The notes under the pieces were generated by a model. That model had not been told where the DNA came from. It worked only from the letters and a program-made list of their open reading frames with translations, and searched no databases. Shown piece by piece: positions 34,401 through 44,995 of a DNA stretch of 64,000 nucleotides. The first letter of the stretch is position 1. Every line of letters begins with the position of its first letter. The position numbers and the translations under genes were made by a program. Source of the DNA: Schistosoma haematobium (lineage: Eukaryota; Platyhelminthes; Trematoda; Strigeidida; Schistosomatidae). The DNA lies in NCBI RefSeq assembly GCF_000699445.3, contig NC_067195.1:86190569-86254568 (forward strand). Direction: 5' to 3'.

Positions 34401-36112
34401 TAGGTTGAAGAGTTGTTCGAACTTCAGGTTTACTGGTTGAAACGTAAATGGTACACTATTCAGTTAACAGTTTAACACTTCATTTAATATAGAAATCTGT
34501 GATTTGAAGTTAATATAAAGACTGACAAAACAGTTTAAACATAAATATCCAGTTGATTGATATATCTTTATGGAGTGTCTTCGTCAGTCAGTTAAACCTA
34601 AATAAGTTTCGGTTAAAGCTGCCTTAACTCGTATCAGAACAAGATCAAATTATCAAGATTAAAGGCGAACGAGATGGAATATTAGTATCAACAATAATGG
34701 GAAACTGAATGAGAAACGAATCAGTGAACTCGCTGAATGTGAAACGATAAACAATGTTAAAACCTAAGATCCATATCTACTTTGGTTACACCAATAAAAC
34801 TTGATTGTACTACTGCTAATAAGAGTGATAATTTGAAATCATTGGTACTACATTTGATATTCTTGCTGTCTTTCGATGCTTGAAAACATTACACTATTTA
34901 GTACTCTTTATTTTTTGCTACCAATTTTCTTGAGTGTCACATAATATTAGTTTCGATACTGTAATTTCTCGAGTTGACTACTCATTGAGAAACACGACAA
35001 CGAGGAGGATTGTTACATAATTCACGACAGTACCTATATTATTTATGTTTATCTCTGAGAAGTACACGCAGTCGCTGACTGTTTTTGAAGATCTATATAG
35101 ATAGTTGTACAACCCTAAAGTAATCACAATAGTGTAAATTCATCCATAATAACCTTATTTCCTACTGATTGACTTTCTGTTTAATAATGTTATTTCTTTT
35201 GCTTTCTTGTACCTCTATTATAACGTGGTGAGATAAATTAGAACAGTAATAATATTAATTTAACAGTCCGTTCATCCATATCCCGTCAGTTGTATTTGAC
35301 TTTCCCAATGGTTTCATATAACTCATAATAATTTTGTTATTTTAAATTATTTGTGGAGCTAGAAAGAGTGAAGAATTAAATTGATGCGTCGTCGTGCCAG
35401 AAGCCTCATTGTAACAATAAAAAAATAACTCTCTTTGCATTTTCCTCGGTGAACAGTGGAAAATACAAAGTATTATGCAGCATCAAGATATTGAAGTAAA
35501 TTAGAAGCACAAATCGATGGTGTCTTGAACGTTCGGCATAAAATATTAACTTACATAGAGCAATTTGTGATCAGGGAATAAGGAGCATGTATGACCATCT
35601 GGACCCATACCAAGAAGCAGTAGGTCGAAACGTGGATAACCGTTAGCTGTTCCAAAGAATGATAAGAGCTGTTTCTGATAATCAGCAGCTGAATCTTCTA
35701 CTAAACATGATTTATATTATGATTAAAGACACTCTACATGATAATGTTGTATTAACAGTATGAATATTTGAGGATGGAATGTTAATTTTAGAGTAGAGTA
35801 GTTCTTGGTAGCAATGATGATTTGAATCTTCACTATCTAATGGAACTAGTCTTTCATCGCAATAAAAGAAATGAACTAGTTCCCAATTGATTTCCGAGAA
35901 AGAGCAAAGGTGTGGTGCAAGAAGATGAGGCATACTCCCACCTTAATAAAAGAAAGTTAACTAAAAGATTAAATTACCTGATAAACCGATTGTAACAATA
36001 CGGTTATCCTTAGTTGAGTCTAAAAGGATAGCCTTGATTATATCACATACACTTCGTCCAACATCAGATTTACTGTCTTTGATATCGAGTTTCATTTCAG
36101 ATAGAATGTTAC
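31495..36112 (-). CDS. PGLS: 6-phosphogluconolactonase
   Basis: Five minus-strand exons: 36112-35978, 35941-35738, 35700-35555, 34202-34062, 31611-31495 (TAA at 31497-31495). All GT-AG introns join in frame, giving ~247 residues, close to the full family length; only the first few residues (a tiny upstream exon) are missing. Motifs in order: [16 protein letters not shown] (phosphate-binding loop), [14 protein letters not shown], then [62 protein letters not shown], and the end [13 protein letters not shown]. These are the hallmark blocks of PGLS, which hydrolyses 6-phosphogluconolactone in the oxidative pentose phosphate pathway (cytosol), supplying NADPH. Introns are 36, 37, 1352 and 2450 nt; the last holds R3 and RTE fragments. 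A possible upstream donor lies at 36254 (CCAATAG|gtatga), with no ATG seen. Confidence 0.92.
32232..32502 (+). repeat. R3 repeat, 5'-truncated, in the last PGLS intron
   Basis: From CAAGGATCCTGAGGGAGCAA to the TTTAAATAAATAAA tail. 5' truncation again fits target-primed reverse transcription. Confidence 0.75.
33030..33690 (+). pseudogene. RTE-type reverse transcriptase fragments in a PGLS intron
   Basis: Plus-strand frames give [36 protein letters not shown] (palm region, where D of LDIRA is catalytic), then after a gap of ~190 bp the segments [23 protein letters not shown]-like, SDEINSHI and [13 protein letters not shown], which precede the C-terminal RTE region. Internal deletion and frame shifts are evident. 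Confidence 0.7.
34203..35554. other. PGLS intron 3, no inner feature recognised
   Basis: AT-rich intron; no SINE or retroelement was recognised by eye. Confidence 0.5.
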
Positions 36113-37062
36113 CTAAAAAGAGAATTTTAGTTTTTATCCATTTAGTTCCATTTGCTTTAATAAGACAGAAGTTATAAGCTACCAAAATGGAATAAGATTA
36201 AAAATACAATCTAATTACTGACATCAAGAAATATAGTGATAAAATGAGTCATACCTATTGGGAAAACGGTGGGCCTTTGAAGTAGAAAAAACGTTGAGGT
36301 TCAAAGATGAGCTATGCAAATAACCATGTCGAGTGACGCGTGTTGGGACATTTGAAACACATTATATAGTATACTTCACAGGAGGTGCTGTTTCATAAAA
36401 CATAAAATGACTTACTTTCATAACTATTCGCTGTTTATCATTACAGCTATGTACGTCATAGTTTTATTTCTGATTGCAAATACTTCACTATGTTGCTTTG
36501 ATGTGTAGTGACTTTTAAAGTCAGTTTCGAACCAATTAATTAGTTCTGCTGTTAGGTACACGGTTAATCACAATGGTAAGGCAGGTTGTAAAGTCATCCA
36601 CGAATTCGGTGAGTAACAAACATAGAAACTATAATTTACTATAGATGGTCTGCAGTCTTCAAAGGACATGTTAGTTTCCCTTCAAAAATACTTCAACGGA
36701 GGAAAACATCCTGCCACTCAACAATGAGAAGCCCAACAGGTCAGTACAATGATCTTACTAACATTTCCTAGAGGTGCATTGAAGCACAAAGAAGGATTTC
36801 TTTACAATTCAGTAGACAGGGATGTGGTCGAGATTAAGGCTGTAAATAGCCACGTACAATATCCGAAATTTCGGTTGTTTGACAGAGTCGCCTCGCCAAT
36901 TGCCAATCACGTTCCGATACTATTTAGATGTTAATGAAGTAGTTCGACACAATTAGATACATCATTATAATCTGAGCATGTAGGCTGTGCTTCAGCGGCC
37001 CAGTAAGTCACCTGTACGATCAAGTGAAGTTTTTCAGATTTGACAGGTTGTATACGATGATG
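36113..37062. other. Region between the two divergent genes PGLS and the DUF4806-like gene
   Basis: Probably holds the first exons and promoters of both. A short ATG exon candidate on the plus strand at 36573-36608 (MVRQVVKSSTNS, donor TCG|gtgagt) could be the start of the DUF4806-like gene, but the next join could not be settled. Confidence 0.35.
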
Positions 37063-37146
37063 CAGAACATGTCTTCAGCTATTACTGACTTGAGTACAAT
37101 GTGACAGAACATGTCGTCAGTCATTACTGATTTGAGTACAAATGTA
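37063..37146 (+). repeat. 42-bp in-frame tandem duplication
   Basis: Units at 37063-37104 and 37105-37146, both starting CAGAACATGTC. The first ends in TGA; the second opens the DUF4806-like exon. Confidence 0.8.
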
Positions 37147-37859
37147 AAGCTGCTACTAGCGAAGTTCAGTGAACGCGAACATCGACATCAATTCGATTGC
37201 GGACTGTCAAGTCAGCAGTTCCCTGAAGAGCAACTGCAGATGCTGGAGACCGGTTTGCAGCAGAAAGAAACCAGGGACAGATTTGTAAGTCATTAACATT
37301 AATTTAATAATTTGTTACTATTACAGATGGCAATGGTTACTAGGTTATCAAGTGACGATCCAAAAACATCGATGCCGTATGTTCTGTCGCACCTTTTGAC
37401 ACCTGAGGTTGCCAGTAAATTCACGTTACTTGGCACCTCTTCAAAACGAGCACTTCAGAAATGCAAGTTTTACGGCTGCATACGAAGTAACCTAAATCTA
37501 TTATTTAAACTTCAGGTGCGTTAAAAAATCGCTTTCTGCCATCCGCTGTCAACGAAAAAGACCTTGGTAAGCTGTACGACATCGCGACACAAGGTTACTT
37601 TCACGATATCCGAGACAAGATGATAAAGCGTAATAGAAGAAAACAAGATCAGGTATGTACTAATTTAAAGTGATAACTTCCCTATGGCTCTATAGTTACA
37701 GTCAACAATATTAACGAACATAACCGTAAGTTCAGCTTCAAGTATTTGGCTGTGCCAAGACATGTCATTCAAATATTGTTGTGACTTTTTCTGTTTTTTA
37801 AACTTATTAATTCACAGGACGACTATTTCAATTCTCAAGAGGCGAACGAATGTGGCTGA
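37105..37859 (+). CDS. DUF4806-like protein, spliced gene (5' end uncertain)
   Basis: Exons 37105(or ATG 37111)-37284, 37327-37486, 37516-37652 and 37818-37859 join in frame across GT-AG introns of 42, 29 and 165 nt, ending at a TGA. The product (~170 aa visible) runs FPEEQLQMLETGLQQKETRD, MAMVTRLSSDDPKTSM, YVLSHLLTPEVASKFTLLG, RALQKCKFYGCIRSALKN, LGKLYDIATQGYFHDIRDKM and ends DYFNSQEANECG. The order 'F-P-x-x-x-x-L-x-x-L-E ... R ... L-x-P-x-x-A-x-K-F-x-x-x-G ... K' is that of DUF4806 proteins as I remember them; their function is unknown. The junction across the 29-nt intron (CGA|AGT) restores the frame exactly. Alternatively it could be a domesticated or element-borne gene, since a CR1 element follows directly. 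Confidence 0.55.
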
Positions 37860-39247
37860 AGGGAATAATGCATGCAATTTTTTTGATGTTCTACCTACCT
37901 TTTAATAAACATTATTTCGTCAAAGAGCTTACTTTATTACTTACTTGTGGGAAACCAAGTTGTTTGTTCCCGTTTGAGGAGGGAATGCAGTGTGATGACT
38001 GTAAAAAGTGGTACCACAAAATGTGTACACGCCTAAGTCCGATGGCATACACAAGATGCTCGAATCCTAACTCGCATTGGCTTTGTATGTTCTGCTGTAC
38101 GGATAAAAAGGTACTAACTCAGGAGGCTATGGGCCTATTGGCTTTGGCCTGCAAGAAAAACGATGACACATGCGCTGACAACACCGGCATTGACAGTGAC
38201 GATTGTGTCAGAGTAGTACCTGCTGTTACGCGACGCCTCAAACAACCGACTCTGACCGACGCAAAAGTGAGATTGCCGTTAACATTAACAAGGGGTGTGT
38301 TACCACCTGGTACTGACATTGATAACAATGTACCTTTAGTGGGAACCGACGAACTGGATAAAACCATCACCGTTCCAAATAGTCCCAATGTCCTGAGGGA
38401 TGAAAAATGGACTACGGTACGTAGGAAACGGAACGAAAGGAAAAAAGCTGTAGGCAGTACACAGGTAGTTAGTAACTCACTGATGGACTCTCATTGTGAG
38501 TCACAAACTGCACTACCAAAATCTGATGGTAAGAGTGAAACCCATCCTGGCGTGACTGAGAAGAAAAATCGAATAACAGCTAAAACTAATGACTGTTTAC
38601 TTGATAAGTCCTTGGTGGACTCTCAGACCAATCCGCCAAAGCTCCAAAGTAAAGCTTCGTCTAACACTGTTGTGAGTCACTCACAGGACTGTGTTACAAT
38701 AAAAGCTAATCGTAAGATACCAGTAGTTAATATACAGGATCTATCGTCACGGTCGAAAGCTGTTAACACAATTTCAAAGGAAGCTAAACCCCTTCCTAGT
38801 TTAATTATTTGGAATCTAGAGGAGTCGAAAGATAACGACCCTGCTAAAAGACATGCACATGACCTGCAGTTAGTGGAGTCTGTGGTAAGAAATGTACTAC
38901 CTGAAGAGGTTTCAGGGGTACATATTACAAAAGTAATACGACTCGGTAAATGGGTTGGAGGCGAGACCCAAACAAGAAGAATCCTGAAGCTGGTTCTCGG
39001 GAGTTTCGATGAAAGAGACACATTATCGAAAAACGCACTAAAAACTCGTGAATCAAATATCTGTATTCGACCAGATTGGCCGCTTGAGGATCGAATCAAG
39101 TGGAAGAATGCTCTTACGGAGTTGAGGACTCGCAATGTAAATGGCGAAAATAACCTTACCATTAAGGGTTTTCGGGTAGTCAGGTCTTGGAGGCCAATGC
39201 TTCCGAGGCTTGTATGGGTAGGACGATTGATTGCCAAAACACCTTAA
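37850..39247 (+). CDS. CR1-like retrotransposon ORF1 with PHD finger
   Basis: A 465-codon uninterrupted ORF. Its first ~28 codons overlap the last exon of the upstream gene and are probably not original. Residues ~31-85 form a PHD finger (CGKPSC, CDDCKKWYHKMC, HWLCMFCC; the C4HC3 pattern is complete), the hallmark of ORF1 proteins of one group of CR1 elements. A low-complexity polar middle (residues ~100-310) follows, then a domain starting PSLIIWNLEESKDND with ITKVIRLGKW and NICIRPDWPLEDRIKWK, resembling the RNA-binding part of LINE ORF1 proteins. The full open frame suggests recent activity or retention by chance. It overlaps the start of ORF2 (+1 frame). Confidence 0.8.
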   Translation: MWLKGIMHAIFLMFYLPFNKHYFVKELTLLLTCGKPSCLFPFEEGMQCDDCKKWYHKMCTRLSPMAYTRCSNPNSHWLCMFCCTDKKVLTQEAMGLLALACKKNDDTCADNTGIDSDDCVRVVPAVTRRLKQPTLTDAKVRLPLTLTRGVLPPGTDIDNNVPLVGTDELDKTITVPNSPNVLRDEKWTTVRRKRNERKKAVGSTQVVSNSLMDSHCESQTALPKSDGKSETHPGVTEKKNRITAKTNDCLLDKSLVDSQTNPPKLQSKASSNTVVSHSQDCVTIKANRKIPVVNIQDLSSRSKAVNTISKEAKPLPSLIIWNLEESKDNDPAKRHAHDLQLVESVVRNVLPEEVSGVHITKVIRLGKWVGGETQTRRILKLVLGSFDERDTLSKNALKTRESNICIRPDWPLEDRIKWKNALTELRTRNVNGENNLTIKGFRVVRSWRPMLPRLVWVGRLIAKTP

Positions 39248-39865
39248 GTGTGTGCTACACGATCGCTCGTAGTCTTAGAAATAAAAAGTCCGAGCTAAGT
39301 CTGATGGTGGAAGAATTATGTCGAATTTTATATCCCACCTATGTAAGACCACATTTAGAGTACTGTATCCAAGCAGCTAGCCCATGCCTGGTAAAGGATA
39401 CTAACTCCCTTGAGCGTGTCCAGAGTGTGGGAACAAAATTAGTGAAAGGTTTTTGCTAGACTCCCTTACGATGAGCGTTTACAACGCCTAAATCTTTTCC
39501 CCTTGTCGTATCGTTGGACACGAGGTGACCTTATACTGGCATTTCGTATATTTAATTACGATTTGGGTGGTAATATGTCTTATCTTTTTACTCCCTCCAG
39601 CACTAATAATCTCCGCGGTCATAGCAAGAAGGTTCATAAACCAAGATCTAATAAACTTAAAGTGGGGTCTCGTTTTTCTCATCGAGCAGTCAGTGATTGG
39701 AACGCCTTACCCGAACAAGTGGTATCAGCCCCATCAGTGAATACTTTCAAGGAGAAGCTGGACCTTCACTGGAAAGCAGTGTGTCAGGATTATTACAGGT
39801 TCATCAACGTACTATCCTTATTACTGAAGACCGAAACTATAGAAGTGCTGAGAATGTGTGTTTGA
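39214..39865 (+). pseudogene. CR1-like ORF2, internally deleted (start joined to tail)
   Basis: Opens with the ORF2 start NTLSVCYTIARSLRNKKSEL, the beginning of the endonuclease domain. Within about 5 codons (near 39310-39325) it jumps to the C-terminal RT region ILYPTYVRPHLEYCIQAA, LERVQSVGTKLVKGF, LPYDERLQRLNLFPLSYRW, NNLRGHSKKVHKPR and DWNALPEQVVSAPSVNTFKE. The endonuclease core and all catalytic RT motifs (~2 kb) are gone. One extra T in the run at about 39450 shifts the frame between the two visible ORFs. Confidence 0.85.
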
Positions 39866-40774
39866 GTGTCAGTTAACTTTAGATTAGATGCAAAGGCCTT
39901 ATGAATAATACATCACCTGTTTCATCTTTTGTAGATCTTTTCAAATAACAATGAATTGGCAATTACAGTGGGTATACGAAGCGATTGATGCTCAAGCTTC
40001 TGCTCTAATGATGTACAATAATACGATTTTCCCCTTAAATAAAATTTCCTAAAAATACACCGGTTTTCCAGTGCATTGCAGATTTATTTTGGTCTGTTGT
40101 TGAAAATAAAGGCGAACATAGGAGACCTTTGGGGTTATGTCAATGGATCGAAAATAGGGAGTTCTGTGGGTATTCAGGCGATAAGTAGACAAATAAGCGT
40201 GTAAATAGGCAATTCCGTAGAAATTTAGTCGAAAAGTGGGTAATTGGGCGGATATTTAGGTGAAAAGTCGGCAATTTATCGACAAAGCGGTATAAAAGGG
40301 GGGAAATCCGCAGTATTTCCCCCGGACAGGCGAAAAAGGCGACATTCTCATGCGTTTTCCCCTTTCTCTTCCAAAGCATTTACCTCTTTATTTACCCTTT
40401 GTTCGCCTTTATTTCCCCTTTTTTGGTTATCTGGGTGGTTGTTTGGGTTATATGGTAATTTCATCTCGATAGGAAATAGACAAGTCGACTACCAACAATG
40501 ATATGTACAGACAATCATAACAATCTGTACGAATATATCGCAAAATTTAACACAAAAATTTACACAATCGTGATTCTAACGGAATCTGGTACTAGACACG
40601 ATAGCGTTACGTACTATTTCTAAAAGCCCGCGGTTCCAAATGGTTCAAATGGTTGTGGACGAAATAGAAGCTTTCGCTTAACGAGCTTCCGTGTCTATTA
40701 GCAGCGGATCACCGAATCCTCCAAGCAGGAACCTGGGTATGTTAACAATAAAGGAGGAAAAAGAAATAGGTGAA
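39866..40774. other. 3' sequences of two convergent CR1-like elements
   Basis: Lies between the plus-strand CR1 tail and the minus-strand CR1 stop at 40775. Around 40140-40400 there is a purine-rich, G-rich stretch followed by a pyrimidine-rich one (GGGGGGAAATC then TTTCCCC...), not like the host background. No ORF of interest. Confidence 0.5.
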
Positions 40775-42480
40775 TCATAGTATGATGCTGTCCTCGGTCC
40801 ATAAGAATAAGTCAAGTTGCCTCTTAAAGGACTTCTGGGAAGTCGCTTGGACTAGCTCGACCGGCAGCGAATTCCAGCATTCGACAAACCTTAAGGAGTA
40901 GAAGTTATGTCTCCGATTTCTGGGTGTTACCCCTTAGGTTATTATTCGAACTAAGCTTAAGTAGGTGTTTAAGAGGATGTCCAGAAGTGTTAAGAATACT
41001 ATAAGCCATTAATAAATCACCTCTAAGACGTCTATACTCTAATGGGTAAAGGTCTAGTGAATGGAGGCGTTCTTCGTAAGGTTTAGATTTGAGTCCTCGA
41101 ACTGATTTCGTGGCTCGCCGTTGGATACGCTCCAGAGTGTCCTCATTCTTTTGGAGTGAGGGAGGAAATACTATGTTTCCGTACTCTAGATGGGGACGGA
41201 TAAAACTAGTGAAGACTATATGGAAAGTTCTTCCGTCAGACTGGCCAAAAATGCGCTTCAACGTTACCAGTGCAAGATTTGCTCGGAAGGCATTCTTGTC
41301 ACAGTTAGTGTAAGACTTCAAATCATGGGGCATCAGGACTCCTAAATCTTTTTCGACTTGGGATACTACTAGAGAGGAGTTACCTAAGTTGTAACTGTAG
41401 TCTGAGACATGTCGCAGATGGACTACTTTACACTTTGAAGTGTTAAAAGTAAGTCCGTTATTGTCTGCCCAACTTTGAAGTCAAGTCAGATCCTCCTGAA
41501 GTGCCTGTATGTCGTCCTGGTTGCGTATCTCTCTCCAAAGTTTCACGCCGTCGGCAAAAAGTAATAAGTCTGACGTTACCTGTTGTGGATGATCATTTAT
41601 GTAGATCAAGAAGAGAAGTGGCCCTAGTACTGAGCCCTGAGGGACCCCACCAGGACATTCCATAGCCTGAGATGAAGTGAAGTTAACCCTGACCTTAAAA
41701 TATCGATTTTCCAGATATGAAGTCAGCCAATCGATTAGAGGTGGTCTAATACCCAATCGCTTGAGCTTATTGATAAGACATGTATGGTTAACCTTATCAA
41801 AAGCTTTTGAGAAATCTAGGTAGATGATATCAATCTTCCCCTTGCGATCTAGGATGCTTGTCCATCTATCCACCGCAGTAAGCAGGTTGGTTATACAAGA
41901 GTAACCCTTCCTGAAACCATGCTGTTGTGGTGAGAGGAAATGTAAGGACAGTAAATAGTCATGCATACCATCGCACATCAGGTGCTCCATGATTTTCGAA
42001 GGTAATGACAGAAGAGCCACCGGCCGATAACCTGAAGGTTCATTGCGTCGACCTCTTTTGAAAATTGGTGTGATTTGAGCTAGCCTCCAATTTTCTGGTA
42101 GTTTGCCTCGTCTAAGCGAGTTTGAGAACATCTCGCTAAGCGGCATTGCCAGGATTGAGGCTGCCTTCCTCAGTATGGCAGAATGGACCATATCTGTGCC
42201 AAGAGAAGTGTCTGTTCTTAAGCGCTGCAGTTTCCGGGGCAACAAGTGAGCGCCTAGGTTCTCTTCGGAAAGTCCTATGGAATCGCAGGTGAAACTGTCA
42301 TCAGTATAGTTGATGTCGGTCGGTTGAAATGTCCGAGAGTATTGTTCAGCCAAAAGATAGCGGTGTCTCCGTGCATGTGTAAAGCAAGTGATTTCTTTGC
42401 ACTCGCTTCCTGTAGTTTAAGTACGGCACCAGGTATCTGGCTATGTTTAAATGGTGACAGTCTAGCCACTTCACTAAATT
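40775..42480 (-). pseudogene. CR1-like reverse transcriptase, nearly readable but inactivated
   Basis: Minus strand. From 42353 the frame is open for 290 codons: LPENWRLAQITPIFKRG, SGYRPVALLSLPSKIMEHL, QQHGFRKGYSCITNLLTAVD, IDIIYLDFSKAFDKVNH, GVPQGSVLGPLLFLIYIND and LLLFADGVKLW. Then an in-frame TGA (about 41480), LQSWADNNGLTFNTSKCKV, FIRPHLEYGNIVFPPSL, LYPLEYRRLRGDLLMAY; an extra G near 40940 shifts the frame to RRHNFYSLRFVECWN ... FKRQLDLFLW and the stop at 40777-40775. The catalytic FADD is FADG. It is 5'-truncated near 42480, where another frame (42469-42354) continues upstream. Confidence 0.88.
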
Positions 42481-42589
42481 AATTCTAATCAGTGTGGTAT
42501 TTATTTTTTGAGGATATGTATATCTTGTTGTTAAGTCATTGAGTTCTCAGGACTGTGGGATTGATGGATAACAGCAGTTACCGTATCAC

Positions 42590-43640
42590 TATTCAGGAGA
42601 TCGTTTAGTTGCAGTGTGAGAACAGTAAAGTGGTAAATCAAGTGCTAAGAGATGGTTTTTTCGAGAATACATAGATGGTTTATTTTTTTGGTAGTGTATA
42701 AGAAGACGACAATAAAAGAATTGGAGTGCAATGAAGATTATAACAACAGGGAAATTAAGCAGCCATTGGCTATGCGGTAACAATAACCGTTGTAATTTGT
42801 GAGACATGCACCATACATAGGTAGTTCAATAGGGGGTGATAATCCGTGAGTGAGTACATGCTTATCAAATCCCATAAAGCCATCCAATAATAAAGTTGTG
42901 GCCACTCCGGCTGAGAGACCATTTCTAATAATGGCAACTGGAGGGACTACTCGAAGAGCATTGTCCAAGAGATTTATGCCTATTTTGAAGAGAGGGAGCA
43001 CAACGACGTTGTGGATTACTAAGTAGGGTTGTATATACATTTTGAACAGTGTTAGAAACCAATTCTGGGGTGACTGCGACAATTTGTCTGCGCATAAAGT
43101 AGAGAATTGCGTTTATCTTGGTTATATCCTCTATGCAGTTTGGGATGGTGTCTAGTCTGGCTGTGAATATAAGCTCCAGACGACGCTCTGAAGAGACATT
43201 CGGGAATTAATCTTGGTGTAGGGTGTGTTTTTTGTTAAATGAGGCAGATTGTTCATGACACGATACTTCGAAAGGTTAGATTTTAACGCATTGTCTAGTT
43301 CTCGTTCCTCTATTGTTGTAAGGTCCTTTTGAAGCTCAAATGAGTCCCTTCCGATTTTCATGGAACACCAAACTTTTACGTCGTCTGCATGGACCAGTGC
43401 AGCATGGCTAGTTCTATCCCGTAGATTGTTAATAAAGATTAAGAGCAAGAGTGGGACTGAGGTTCTGCCTTGAAAAACTCCTGTTGTATGAACCTTCTAA
43501 CTCGCGCACACTCTGGTTTCCTAGGTACGAAACATCCTGTTACCTATGTAGTTTCGGAACTAGGATAATGGTAGGTCAGTGGGACTGATGTTTGCAAGCT
43601 TTGCTGTGAGTAGTGAGCGAAGTATAGTGTCAAATGATTC
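42590..43640 (-). pseudogene. Second CR1-like reverse transcriptase relic
   Basis: Minus strand: GVFQGRTSVPLLLLIF with INNLRD, then ALVHADDVKVWCSMK (the Y/F-A-D-D motif as HADD), ELDNALKSNLSKY, and later NWFLTLFKMYIQPYLV and NLLDNALRVVPPVA. More diverged than its neighbour and cut into three frames. It lies directly 5' of the element at 40775-42480, same strand. Confidence 0.7.
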
Positions 43641-44079
43641 TTAAAAATTGTGGACTATTATATGGAACGGTATCTTACAGTCTCAGTTTATCGTTCAGTT
43701 TTCCCATACTATGAGGAGATTAGATGCACATGAACTTCCTTTTCTGATTCTGTGTTCAACTTCGTGGATAATATTGTTTTTATCCATGTAATGCCTCATT
43801 TATTCACTCACCAGTCCTTCCATTACCTTCTGGAGCAGTGGGAGTAAAGTATAGATTGACAATCAAAGTATAGGCATTAGGTAGAGTTGTTTACCAAAGT
43901 AGGCAGATCACTGGTAGTAGGTGGTCGACTGTGCGGTTATCTTTTGGGGTAAAAGTGAGCGTCCCTTGGGGATCGACTATAGCTGAGCAGCATCGATAGG
44001 CCCAGTGAGTTACCTGTGTACTTCAAGTAAACAAATTTAGGAGGGAAAAGTATCTAATGCCACTGCAAAGTAGGAAAAT

Positions 44080-44995
44080 AAGGCAAACTGAACTTAGAGT
44101 CTCATTTGGTCCATACGTGTAGAGGGCCTATTGTGTCTGAGTGGGACGTAGATGTTTGATCGTGCTAGATCAATGTAAACGAGGGCTCCTTCAAGAAGTC
44201 CTATGAAAGTATGTAATCTATCTGCCATGCGTATTTTAGAGAAAAGACTGTTCCATATTAATAAATACTTGATGAAAAAGAAGTTTTCCCGAGTTTTCGG
44301 TCTGTATTTCTCGACTTTGACCGTAGATACTTTGCCTCAAAAGTCGTATTCATGTGAGTGTTGAGTAAGAACTATATCACATGTAGAGTAAGTACAGTTT
44401 GTGGGGAGTTTGAAGCAGATATTCAAATTTAACGGAAGCCTTCTTTTCCAAAGGAGTTCAAGTCTTTAGATAATGACATCGAGGAGTGTAGTCATTGAGT
44501 TAGGTGGTCTTAAGTATTTCGCAGGTGAAATGTCGTTGCATTTTTTGCACCTTACGTGTATCGTATACGCGTAGGTTGGAAAATAAGACTGAACAGTATT
44601 CAACGACAGTTCTTACACATTTCTTGTAAAGGATAATTTTAGATTCATTTTGAAGGAAGTTACGAAGAATGAAGTCAAGCGATTTCAGCATTTTAGATGC
44701 TTTAGTTGAGATATGTTCGGAGAAGTTAAGACTGTGTGACCAATTCACCCAGAGATCAGTTACTAACGTACGTTTGGGCAGTATGTTCTTCTAAGGTGCT
44801 AGTTTTATTTTAAGAGACGTCTCCTATACATAACCAGCCGCAACTCTCTGTGTTGAGCTCTAAAGTCCATCGTTTGCAACAGTTGTCTACATCGTTGAGT
44901 TCATACTGGATTGTTTGCATAGTACTACGTGCATCGCGAATGCCAGTTTTACAGATGACATTTAAGTCATCAGCGTAAAAGTAGGTCTTACCTGT
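44080..44995 (-). pseudogene. Third reverse transcriptase relic, YADD to C-terminus
   Basis: Minus strand from 44995: GKTYFYADDLNVICKTGI (intact YADD), RSTMQTIQYELNDVDNCC, KRWTLELNTESCGWLCIG, WSHSLNFSEHISTKASKML, FILRNFLQNESKIILYKKC, then LNLNICFKLPTNCTYSTCD, KYRPKTRENFFF and a tail to about 44080. The upstream half of the same RT is at 46015-46640; ~1 kb of other sequence lies between. Confidence 0.75.

Noticed and set aside
37850..37935. Start of the CR1 ORF1 at ATG 37850
   Set aside because: These codons overlap the last exon of the upstream spliced gene in another frame and do not look like ORF1; the true element begins somewhere before the PHD finger but cannot be fixed.
38119..39237. 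Minus-strand ORFs of 89 and 186 codons
   Set aside because: Shadows of the plus-strand ORF1.
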